Shown piece by piece: positions 55,123-62,655 of a stretch of DNA of 64,000 nucleotides. How positions within the stretch are numbered: the first letter of the stretch is position 1; each line of letters opens with the position of its first letter. The notes under the pieces were generated by a model. The model was given only the letters and a program-made list of their open reading frames with translations, was not told the DNA's origin and did no database searches. The DNA is from a bacterium (GTDB lineage Bacteria; Actinomycetota; Acidimicrobiia; Spongiisociales; Spongiisociaceae): positions 1-64,000 of the forward strand of contig JAPPFW010000086.1 of the NCBI GenBank assembly GCA_028821575.1, read 5' to 3'. The position numbers and the translations under genes were made by a program.

Positions 55123-56094
55123 CTAGTTGTTGTCGCCGAGGAAGATGGCCGATACCGAGCTATCCATGAAGATGGCCTGGAGCGCCTCGGCGAGAACGGG
55201 GGCAATCGACAGCCTCGTCAGCTTGTCGAAGTCCTTGGCATCCTGGCTTATGGGCAGGGTGTCGGTTACCACGACCTCATCGATCGGCGCATTCTTGAGC
55301 CTGTCGAGTGCAGGTTCGGAAAGGAGCGGATGCGTGACCGCCACGTACACGCTCCGCACGTCCTTCTGTCGCAGGAGCCGGGCCGCGTTGACGACGGTGC
55401 CCGCGGTGTCGATCATGTCGTCCACGATCACCGCGTTGCGGCCACGAACCGCACCCACGACCGTTAACGCTCTCGACCGGTTACGGACCTGCGTTGCTCT
55501 GCGCTTATGCACGAATGCCACGAAGGCGCCCAGGTAACGCGCGTACTTCTCGGCCCGCTTGACGCCGCCGGCATCGGGAGAGACGATCGTGGTGGGACCG
55601 TCGAGCCTGTCCTGCAGGTATTCGGTGACGATGGGAAGGGCAGTCAGGTGATCGAGCGGCTTGGGAAAGAAACCCTGGATCTGGCCGGTGTGAAGGTCGA
55701 TCGAGACGATCCGGTCAGCGCCTGCGGCCAGGAAGAGGTCACTTATCAATCGGGCCGAGATCGGCTCCCGAGGCAGGACCTTCTTGTCTGCCCTCGCGTA
55801 CCCGAAGAACGGGACTACAGCCGTGATGCGATGCGCCGACGCCCTCCGGAGCGCCTCGATCAGGATCAATTGCTCCATGATGTGGAAGTTGATCTCGGGC
55901 GCGTGACTCTGGATCACGAAACAGTCGGCGCCGCGGACCGACTCCATAGGCCGCGCGTACACCTCGGTGTTGGCGAATCTCGACAGCTCGACCCGCCCTA
56001 GACGCACCCCCAACTCTTCGGCTACCGCTCGGGCCAACTCCGGGTTGGCCGACCCGGAGAAGAGCATGAAGCGCTTGCGGTTTACGAGTTCCAT
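55123..56094 (-). CDS. prs: Ribose-phosphate pyrophosphokinase
   Basis: 323 residues. ATP-binding FANTEVYARP and SVRGADCFVIQS, flexible loop FFGYARADKK, and the PRPP-binding VIVDDMIDTAGT. It makes PRPP from ribose 5-phosphate and ATP. It follows glmU by two bases, the classical glmU-prs order. Confidence 0.96.
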   Translation of the reverse strand: MELVNRKRFMLFSGSANPELARAVAEELGVRLGRVELSRFANTEVYARPMESVRGADCFVIQSHAPEINFHIMEQLILIEALRRASAHRITAVVPFFGYARADKKVLPREPISARLISDLFLAAGADRIVSIDLHTGQIQGFFPKPLDHLTALPIVTEYLQDRLDGPTTIVSPDAGGVKRAEKYARYLGAFVAFVHKRRATQVRNRSRALTVVGAVRGRNAVIVDDMIDTAGTVVNAARLLRQKDVRSVYVAVTHPLLSEPALDRLKNAPIDEVVVTDTLPISQDAKDFDKLTRLSIAPVLAEALQAIFMDSSVSAIFLGDNN

Positions 56095-56096
56095 TC

Positions 56097-57476
56097 TCAG
56101 CCAGCCTCAAATCGCGCCCTGCGGCGCTTAGCGTAACCAGGGATCTCCCGCTGGGTGGCCCGTTCGATTCCGAGTGCGCCCTCCGACACGTTCCGGGTGA
56201 TCACCGAACCGGCTCCTGTGAACGCATCGTCTCCCACCTCCACGGGAGCGACGAGAACTGTATTCGAACCGACCTGCGCACGGTCGCCGATGCGCGTCCG
56301 GTGCTTCTCGAAGCCGTTGTAGTTGGCGGTTATCGCGCCTGCCCCGACATTGGCCCGGTCGCCGACCTCCGCATCGCCAACATAGGCGAGATGGGGAACT
56401 TTGGCCCCTCTGCCTACCGCGGAGTTCTTCACCTCGACGAAGCTCCCAGCCTTCGCGCCCTCGCCGAATTCGGCTCCCGGACGTATGGAGGCGTAGGGAC
56501 CGACCTCGGCCTCCGCCTCGATCGTTGCGCCCCGGACTACCGAGTACCAGACTCTGACCCCCGGACCCAGCCAGCTGTCCTTGACGTAGGTATCGGGGCC
56601 GATCTCGGCACCGGCCCCCACCGATGTCGCCCCCTCGAGATGGACCCCGGGATAGAGACGGACACCCGCTTCGAGCGCAACGTTCGCGTCGACGTACACC
56701 CGGGTCGGGTCTTGCATCCACACCCCCTGACGCATCCACGCCCGGTTGATCCTGCTCCTCATGAGCGATGCGACCTCCGCCAGCTGGTCCTGGGTGTTCA
56801 CGCCCGCCAACTCCTCCGGATCGGTGAGGTGGGCGGAGATGCTGTGTCCTTCTGCATTGAGGATGGCCACGACGTCGGGTAGGTAGTACTCCCCCTGCGC
56901 GTTGTTCCGCTCCACATGGCCGGTCGCATCGAGGATGAACTCCCCGTCGAACATGTAGATCCCCCCGTTGATCTCCTTGATCTCCCGTTCCCGGGTGGTC
57001 GTGTCAGCGTGCTCCACGATCCTCTGGACGCGGTCCCATCCATCCCTGACCACCCTGCCGTAACCAGTGGGATCATCCATGTTCGCGGTAATGCAGGTGA
57101 CAGCCGATCCGGTGCGACGATGGAGGGTCGCAAGCCTGCCAAGGGTCTCGCCGGTCACCAGCGGCGTGTCAGCCGGAACCACCAGGACATGATCGTCAGG
57201 ACCCAGGGTGATGCAGTCGAGAGCCACCTGAAGGGCGTGGGCGGTACCCAGTTGCCTCGACTGGACGACCGGCATGACATCGTCGGGCAGGACCGCCCTC
57301 ACCTGATCAGCATCGGGCTTTACAACAACGACCGTCTGCTCGGGATCGAGGAGGGCCACAGCATCGAGCACCCACCTGATCAGCGGTCTCCCCGCCACCG
57401 GGTGGATCACCTTGGGCAGGAGCCCCTTCATGCGCGTACCGGACCCAGCCCCGAGCACGACCGCCTTCACACCCAT
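56097..57476 (-). CDS. glmU: Bifunctional UDP-GlcNAc pyrophosphorylase / GlcN-1-P acetyltransferase
   Basis: 459 residues from the ATG at 57476 (GGGAG seven bases before). The N-terminal uridyltransferase has VVLGAGSGTRMKGLLPKVIHPVAG; the Lys of the usual GxGTRM-S pattern is replaced by Ser before GTRM. The C-terminal left-handed beta-helix has hexapeptide repeats (VGPYASIRPGAEFGEGAKAG) and the catalytic NYNGFEKH region. It makes UDP-GlcNAc for peptidoglycan (and mycothiol). tRNA-Gln stands 19 bp upstream. Confidence 0.95.
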   Translation of the reverse strand: MGVKAVVLGAGSGTRMKGLLPKVIHPVAGRPLIRWVLDAVALLDPEQTVVVVKPDADQVRAVLPDDVMPVVQSRQLGTAHALQVALDCITLGPDDHVLVVPADTPLVTGETLGRLATLHRRTGSAVTCITANMDDPTGYGRVVRDGWDRVQRIVEHADTTTREREIKEINGGIYMFDGEFILDATGHVERNNAQGEYYLPDVVAILNAEGHSISAHLTDPEELAGVNTQDQLAEVASLMRSRINRAWMRQGVWMQDPTRVYVDANVALEAGVRLYPGVHLEGATSVGAGAEIGPDTYVKDSWLGPGVRVWYSVVRGATIEAEAEVGPYASIRPGAEFGEGAKAGSFVEVKNSAVGRGAKVPHLAYVGDAEVGDRANVGAGAITANYNGFEKHRTRIGDRAQVGSNTVLVAPVEVGDDAFTGAGSVITRNVSEGALGIERATQREIPGYAKRRRARFEAG

Positions 57477-57495
57477 GGAATCACTCCCTCGCTCG

Positions 57496-57567
57496 CTGGG
57501 GGGACAGGAGTCGAACCCGTACCGGCGGGACCAAAACCCGCTGTGCTGCCAATTACACCACCCCCCA
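57496..57567 (-). tRNA. tRNA-Gln (anticodon TTG)
   Basis: Cloverleaf on the minus strand: acceptor TGGGGGG with CCCCCCA, anticodon stem GCGGG/CCCGC around TTTTGGT (anticodon TTG, reading CAA), T arm with GTTCGAC loop, discriminator G, no encoded CCA. The U1-A72 pair is typical of tRNA-Gln. 72 nt. Confidence 0.95.
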
Positions 57568-57576
57568 CTCGTGAGT

Positions 57577-57604
57577 GGCCGGTGGTCAGTGGCCACTGAC
57601 CGGA
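57577..57604. repeat. Heptads with an 18-bp palindrome upstream of tRNA-Gln
   Basis: AGTGGCC, GGTGGTC, AGTGGCC, ACTGACC units, of which 57584-57601 is the perfect palindrome GGTCAGTGGCCACTGACC. It lies 17 bp from the 5' end of tRNA-Gln; a partial copy (CCACTGACCACC) follows near 57620. Could be an operator or another heptad tract. Confidence 0.65.
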
Positions 57605-57732
57605 CTCTCGTCGCTGCCCACTGACCACCCGTAGCCGCAATAAAGGATACACGTCTCCGATATCCGTGAACCCAGGCCGGTGAACCGTGAACGGTTGCTC
57701 GACCACCAGGCACGAACCACCGGCCGGGATCT

Positions 57733-58590
57733 TCAATCCGTGATCCTCACACCATGGCCGAGCGGCGCCGCGGAGAATGCCGACCGAGCCTCACCCGGAA
57801 CGAGCGCCAAGGCCTCTTCGGCTTCCACTTGGTCGACAAAGAATCCGAACAGAGCCGGACCGCTCCCTGACAGCAGAACCGACCGGCCCCACCGAACCGC
57901 CAACTCGGCCCGCCAGTCGTCGAGTAAGGGCTCGATAGTCCTGGCCGCCGGGTACAGGTCGTTGGACAGTGATCCGTGAACCCGGATGGCGGGTGGCAGG
58001 TCGGAACCGGAGACCTCCGGTCCCTTCGGACCCCCCAAACGATCCCAGGCCCCGTACACCAGCGGGGTCTCAAGCCGGAAGGGCGGGACAGCCACCACCG
58101 TCACGAACCCATCGTCTCCCTCGATGGCAGGACCGATCCGCTCACCGTACCCACCGATCCAGCGACGACCCCCGTAGAGGCAGAATGTCACATCCATACC
58201 GACCACCGCGGCTGCCTCGTCCACACGGCCAGGTCCTGCCCCGATCAACTCCGCGTGGAGGGCCAGGGCTGCCGCGGCATCGGCACTTCCTCCTGCCAAC
58301 CCGGCGGCCACCGGAATGCGCTTCCAGAGCTTCATCTCGACCCGCCGGGAGTCGCCGGATAGGTCGCGCATGGCCTTGACGGCCTTCCAGGCCAGGTTGG
58401 CTTCACCGGACGGAAGGTCGGTGCCGTGAACGGACAGCCGGTCGGCGCCGGACTCCTCCATGGTCAGGATGTCATGCCACCCGATCGACTGTGTCAGTCC
58501 GCGCACCGGATGGAGACCGGAACTGTCCGGCGGTCGAACCTCCAGCGACAGGTTGAGTTTCGCCGGCGCGACGGCCCTGGAGGCAACCAT
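57733..58590 (-). CDS. ispE: 4-diphosphocytidyl-2-C-methyl-D-erythritol kinase
   Basis: 285 residues of the GHMP kinase family: APAKLNLSLEV at the start, ATP loop IPVAAGLAGGSADAAAAL, the VGMDVTFCLYGG block and the C-terminal LLSGSGPALFG. It phosphorylates CDP-ME in the MEP isoprenoid pathway. The ATG overlaps the rsmA stop by one base (TGATG). rsmA-ispE is a common gene order. Confidence 0.94.
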   Translation of the reverse strand: MVASRAVAPAKLNLSLEVRPPDSSGLHPVRGLTQSIGWHDILTMEESGADRLSVHGTDLPSGEANLAWKAVKAMRDLSGDSRRVEMKLWKRIPVAAGLAGGSADAAAALALHAELIGAGPGRVDEAAAVVGMDVTFCLYGGRRWIGGYGERIGPAIEGDDGFVTVVAVPPFRLETPLVYGAWDRLGGPKGPEVSGSDLPPAIRVHGSLSNDLYPAARTIEPLLDDWRAELAVRWGRSVLLSGSGPALFGFFVDQVEAEEALALVPGEARSAFSAAPLGHGVRITD

Positions 58591-59411
58591 CAGATCGCGC
58601 GGCCGACAGCGGTCGCGAGTGCAAGGTACCCCTCGGCGTCGAGGTCCTCTGCCCGGAGGGTTGGATCGATCCCGGCCCCGGCCAGGCTGTCAGGGACCGA
58701 ACCGGTTATCACCGGCCGCAGTGACGATCGAAGCATCTTGCGGCGTTGCGCGAACCCGGCCGCAGCCAGGCGGACAGCGAGCTCCCGCCTCGCGTCGGGC
58801 GCGGCGTGGCGGTCCACAACCACCACGGCCGACTCGACATTGGGGTTCGGCAGGAATACCTGAGGACCCACCCGGAACGCGAGGCGCGCAGTGCCGTAGA
58901 GAGCCACTACCACACTCGGCAATCCGTATCGCTTGGATCCTCGCCCAGCCGTCAACCGCTCTGCGACCTCGCGCTGGACCATAACCACGCATCGCTCCAA
59001 TCCTGCCGCCCGGCGCAACAGATCGAGCAGGATGGAGGTGCCCACCTGGTACGGAAGGTTCGAGACCATTACCCACTTCTGCCCCGATCCGAACTCGGAG
59101 TAGTCGAGGCAGCCGGCGTCCCGGAAACGAATGTCCACCTCAAGACCATCCAGCGCCTCGGAGATCAACGGATTCAAGCGCCGGTCGATCTCGAACCCGG
59201 TAACTGAAAACCCGGCCTCTGCGAGGGCCCTCGTTAGCGTTCCCGTTCCGACACCGATCTCGAGCGCCCTGGTTCCGGTCGGGTCGCCCGCCAGAGCGAC
59301 GATCTTGGCGATGATGTTGGGATCGGCCAGGAAGTGCTGCCCGAGTCGCTTGCGTGGAGTCAACCCATGCCGCGCCAGCAAGCCCCTGATCTCCGACCGG
59401 GTCTGGGTCAC
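58590..59411 (-). CDS. rsmA: 16S rRNA dimethyladenosine transferase
   Basis: 273 residues. KRLGQHFLADPNI, SAM motif ALEIGVGTGTLTRALAE, and catalytic VSNLPYQVGTSIL (NLPY). It dimethylates A1518 and A1519 of 16S rRNA. The ATG overlaps the tatD stop (ATGA). Confidence 0.95.
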   Translation of the reverse strand: MTQTRSEIRGLLARHGLTPRKRLGQHFLADPNIIAKIVALAGDPTGTRALEIGVGTGTLTRALAEAGFSVTGFEIDRRLNPLISEALDGLEVDIRFRDAGCLDYSEFGSGQKWVMVSNLPYQVGTSILLDLLRRAAGLERCVVMVQREVAERLTAGRGSKRYGLPSVVVALYGTARLAFRVGPQVFLPNPNVESAVVVVDRHAAPDARRELAVRLAAAGFAQRRKMLRSSLRPVITGSVPDSLAGAGIDPTLRAEDLDAEGYLALATAVGRAI

Positions 59412-60157
59412 AGTCCGAACACCATCGCCGCTCGGTCGGTGGTGAGCCGGGCGACATCGTGTCCGTCCACGCCCCAGACGCGCGCCAGAGCCTCCCCAAC
59501 CAACGACACGTACGCCGGCTCGTTCAACTCCCCCCGATGGGGCACGGGCGCCAGGTAGGGAGTGTCGGTCTCCACCATCACCCGGTCAGGCGGTACCACC
59601 GCCGCCCCGCGCCGAACGGTGTCGCCGGTTTCGAAAGTCACGGGACCGGCGAACGAGAACGTCACCCCGAGTTCGCTGAACCTCTTGGACCACCTGGGCC
59701 CTCCGGTCCAGCAATGCATCACCACCCACGCCCCCGCGCCCTCCCGTTCGAGGAACTCATGGATCTGGCGGAAGGCGTCGCGGCAGTGGACTACGAGCGG
59801 CTTCCCCAATTCCACGGCCATCCGGTGGTGTGCCGCGAAGCTCTCCAGTTGCGCCTCGCGAGGCGCCAGGTTCCGGTAGAAGTCCAGACCGGTCTCCCCG
59901 ATCGCTACAGCCTCGTGCATCAGCACCACCAGATCCTCCCTCTCCACGCTCCACCTGGTCGCGTCATGAGGGTGGAGGCCGGCAGTGAACGCCACCCGGC
60001 CCGCATGCCGGCGCGAGAGCGCGCGAGCGGTGCGGCTGGAAGCAGCGTCGACACCCGGGACGATCACATCCCGCACGTCTGTTGCTCGCTCCAGCAGGAG
60101 ATCAGGGTCCCGTCCGTCGAGTTGGAGGTGGCAGTGCGTATCTACCCATCGACCCAT
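59408..60157 (-). CDS. tatD: TatD-family metal-dependent DNase
   Basis: 249 residues from the ATG at 60157. Metal ligands: DTHCHLQL at the start, Glu in AIGETGLDFYRN, His in VVHCRDAF, His in VMHCWTGG and Asp in VETDTPYLAP. Family members are 3'-5' exonucleases or hydrolases. The extension upstream to 60241 is translated heptad repeat and is rejected. Confidence 0.94.
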   Translation of the reverse strand: MGRWVDTHCHLQLDGRDPDLLLERATDVRDVIVPGVDAASSRTARALSRRHAGRVAFTAGLHPHDATRWSVEREDLVVLMHEAVAIGETGLDFYRNLAPREAQLESFAAHHRMAVELGKPLVVHCRDAFRQIHEFLEREGAGAWVVMHCWTGGPRWSKRFSELGVTFSFAGPVTFETGDTVRRGAAVVPPDRVMVETDTPYLAPVPHRGELNEPAYVSLVGEALARVWGVDGHDVARLTTDRAAMVFGL

Positions 60158-60186
60158 GCGGAGAGCGTAGCTACCGCGGCCCTGGT

Positions 60187-60228
60187 GGCTGGTGGCTGGT
60201 GGCTGGTGGCTGGTGGCTGGTGGCTGGT
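60187..60228. repeat. Heptanucleotide tandem repeat (GGCTGGT)6
   Basis: Six perfect GGCTGGT units plus a partial one, 30 bp before the tatD start, in the rsmI-tatD gap. Same unit and orientation as the 11-unit tract at 41884-41960. Confidence 0.95.
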
Positions 60229-60273
60229 TAAGGAATACCACCTCAACTACTGCCTACACTAGTATTATCTAGC

Positions 60274-60309
60274 CTAACCAGTAACCAATAACCACTAACC
60301 ACTAACTCA
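60274..60309. repeat. Heptads (CTAACCA-type) touching the rsmI stop
   Basis: CTAACCA, GTAACCA, ATAACCA, CTAACCA, then CTAAC running into the rsmI stop codon (TCA on this strand). It is related to the CTAACAA repeat at the rho stop. Confidence 0.85.
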
Positions 60310-61137
60310 GGACCGCAGCTCCTTCAGCACGGCCTCGTACAGGGATCGGCGGCCCAGGCCGAGCGCGTCGGCCACGGTCCGCACCGCTTGGGACATGGGC
60401 TCTCCGTCTGCCTTCCGCGCCTCTACCTCGGCCACCGCGTGTCCCATCGGGGTGGTGGAACCGGGCCAGCCTGCGATGACCAGGGTGAACTCCCCCCTCG
60501 GAGACCTCCGCTGCCACTCTGCGACAGCCTCCTCGAGGGTTCCCGACCACACCTCCTCGTGTGCCTTGGTCAGCTCGCGGGCGACGGTCATGTGACGGCC
60601 ACCCCCTAACACCGCTGCCAGCGACGAGAGGTCGGCCCTCACCCGGGCTGTCGGAGAGAACAGCACGATCGTGCGGCTCTCGGCCGCTAGCTCCTCAAGG
60701 CGGCGGGCTCTCTGCCCACCCTTCCGTGGTAGGAACCCCTCGAAGGCGAAACGTTCCGAGGGGAGACCCGACACGGCCAAGGCCGCCACAACCGCACTGG
60801 GTCCCGGAACGACCGAGACTGCCGCACCCACCCGCCTAGCCTCCCTCACCGCGGAGAAGCCGGGATCGCAGACGGTCGGCATCCCGGCATCGGCCAGCAA
60901 CGCGACGGTCGCACCCTGCTCCAGCAACAGTGCCAGCCGCGCCCGGCGGCTAGCTTCGTTGCCTGCGAAGTAGGACCGAGGCACGGTTGTCACACCCAGA
61001 TGGTCCAGCAGGACCCTGGCCCGTCTGGTGTCCTCGGCGAATACGACCTCGGCTTGGCCCAGGACCTCCGCAAGCCGTGGGGACGCATCTCCGAGGTGAC
61101 CTATCGGAGTACCGCACAGGACCAGCCGCCCGGTCAT
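60307..61137 (-). CDS. rsmI: 16S rRNA (cytidine-1402-2'-O) methyltransferase
   Basis: 276 residues from the ATG at 61137, overlapping the upstream lipoprotein stop (ATGA). Tetrapyrrole-methylase-fold motifs: LVLCGTPIGHLGDASPR, FAEDTRRARVLL, LLADAGMPTVCDPG and VVPGPSAVVAALAVSGLP. It methylates the 2'-OH of C1402 in the ribosomal P site. Confidence 0.95.
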   Translation of the reverse strand: MTGRLVLCGTPIGHLGDASPRLAEVLGQAEVVFAEDTRRARVLLDHLGVTTVPRSYFAGNEASRRARLALLLEQGATVALLADAGMPTVCDPGFSAVREARRVGAAVSVVPGPSAVVAALAVSGLPSERFAFEGFLPRKGGQRARRLEELAAESRTIVLFSPTARVRADLSSLAAVLGGGRHMTVARELTKAHEEVWSGTLEEAVAEWQRRSPRGEFTLVIAGWPGSTTPMGHAVAEVEARKADGEPMSQAVRTVADALGLGRRSLYEAVLKELRS

Positions 61138-62588
61138 GAGTCGGCCAATCCCAGCTGGGAGCTCACCGATCGTCCCGCGATAGGATCCGATGCCAGCACG
61201 AGGGTGATTTCCCCCACATCCCATAGGAGGATCGCGTAGTCGGCGCTTTCCACCCACTCAGTCACCGTATCCACTACGCGGGACGGACCGACGTCCATGC
61301 CGGAGGTGATTAGATCCCGGATCGCTGTGATCATCTCGGCCTCGTCGGCAAACGAGTCGGCCGAGTAGCGCACCGCGAACACGAGATCCTCGGAGACCGG
61401 ATGCCAGAGCATCACGTAGTGGTCCCCACCCCAACCCTCGGCTGCTCGGGCGGCGTTGACCGGGCCGCTGTGGTGCTCGAACAATGTGCGCCAGCGTCGT
61501 TCCCCCCAGGTGCCCTCCTCCACGAGCACATAACCCTCGGCCGAAGGGCCCAGCGGCTCGACGGAGACGGGCGTGTCCTGGCGGCGGTACCTGGCGAGAT
61601 GCATCACCTGCTCGGTCGACTCCGGCGGGTGACCCAATGCCTGGTCGAGAGCAGCCATGCCGCCCAACCCGTACAACTCCGTTGCAAGCATGGATCCGGC
61701 GCGATACGGGAATCGGGCGAGTTCAAGGAGCATGGTCGGAACTCCGTCCCGTGGCAATCGGTCGCGTTGAGCGGCCTGCCTGGCGACCTCCGCTCTCCGC
61801 TCGGATGGGAGTGCGTCGAGGTATAGCGACTGCACCAAGAGGGCCTCGCCTTCGAGCAAAGCGACACGGGCCGCGGTCCTATCCGGATCCGTCCCGACGC
61901 CTCGAACGCTTCCCACGAGGAGCGGTTCGTGCTGGTGGGTCAGGGCATGCACAAGTTCTCCGACCAGCACCCACTGCTGGTACTCGTCCAGCGGATCTCC
62001 TCCGCCCGGAATGACGACCGTAGCGCGCGCGAAGTCGTAGAAGGGTGCAGACACCGGGGGATCAAGGGCAGCCGCAGCCTGCTGGAACGCACCGGAGTCG
62101 TCGGAGACCAGCCCTACCAGTCCCAGGAACGCCATGTGGCGGCGAAGCTCATCGCGGCGGGGAGTCCCCGGACTGGATGGGTACCGCTCGGACAGTTCGT
62201 CCGCTGTCATCGGTTCGAATGTCGGCCGACGATGAAAGGCGCGGCCCCTGATGTTCTCCGTGATCGACATCAACTCCGCGACCTGGGTCGCCTGCGCCTC
62301 GGGCAGCGACCAAGGAAGCAGCGTCGTGGTTGTGGAGGTGGTCGTGGCCATGGACGTGGCCGTGCTGGACAGCGGGGGGTTGCTCGTGGCCTGGCCGGTG
62401 GCGGTGCCGGACGACGGGCTGGCGGGATCGGGCGAGGCCGTGCTGGTGACATCGCCGGCCGACGTATCGGCGTCGGCCGCAGGGGATTCCACTTCGGTGC
62501 CGGCCGTGCGGCAACCTGTCGCTAAGGCGGATAACACCACTGACAGACCCACCACTGCAAGCCGGCCGCGGGCGGAAAGGATGGTCAT
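61134..62588 (-). CDS. Secreted lipoprotein with a degenerate HExxH peptidase-like domain
   Basis: 484 residues from the ATG at 62588. Signal peptide with lipobox ALATGC (Cys26), a Ser/Thr/Pro-rich spacer (27-92), then a helical domain. The segment QQWVLVGELVHALTHQH (Gly210-Glu-Leu-Val-His214) lines up with the HELxHALxDQH zinc motif of related actinobacterial proteins, but the first His is Gly. The downstream LLEGEALLVQSLY matches the EGxA helix that normally supplies the third ligand. The zinc site is therefore probably lost or altered, making this a possible pseudo-enzyme. It is translationally coupled to rsmI. Family relation is from memory of the motif. Confidence 0.75.
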   Translation of the reverse strand: MTILSARGRLAVVGLSVVLSALATGCRTAGTEVESPAADADTSAGDVTSTASPDPASPSSGTATGQATSNPPLSSTATSMATTTSTTTTLLPWSLPEAQATQVAELMSITENIRGRAFHRRPTFEPMTADELSERYPSSPGTPRRDELRRHMAFLGLVGLVSDDSGAFQQAAAALDPPVSAPFYDFARATVVIPGGGDPLDEYQQWVLVGELVHALTHQHEPLLVGSVRGVGTDPDRTAARVALLEGEALLVQSLYLDALPSERRAEVARQAAQRDRLPRDGVPTMLLELARFPYRAGSMLATELYGLGGMAALDQALGHPPESTEQVMHLARYRRQDTPVSVEPLGPSAEGYVLVEEGTWGERRWRTLFEHHSGPVNAARAAEGWGGDHYVMLWHPVSEDLVFAVRYSADSFADEAEMITAIRDLITSGMDVGPSRVVDTVTEWVESADYAILLWDVGEITLVLASDPIAGRSVSSQLGLADS

Positions 62589-62655
62589 GGAACCGTCGAG
62601 CCTAGCCCCGATACAACCCGGCGTAGGATAACCGCATGCCGGACTGCAGAGCCCG

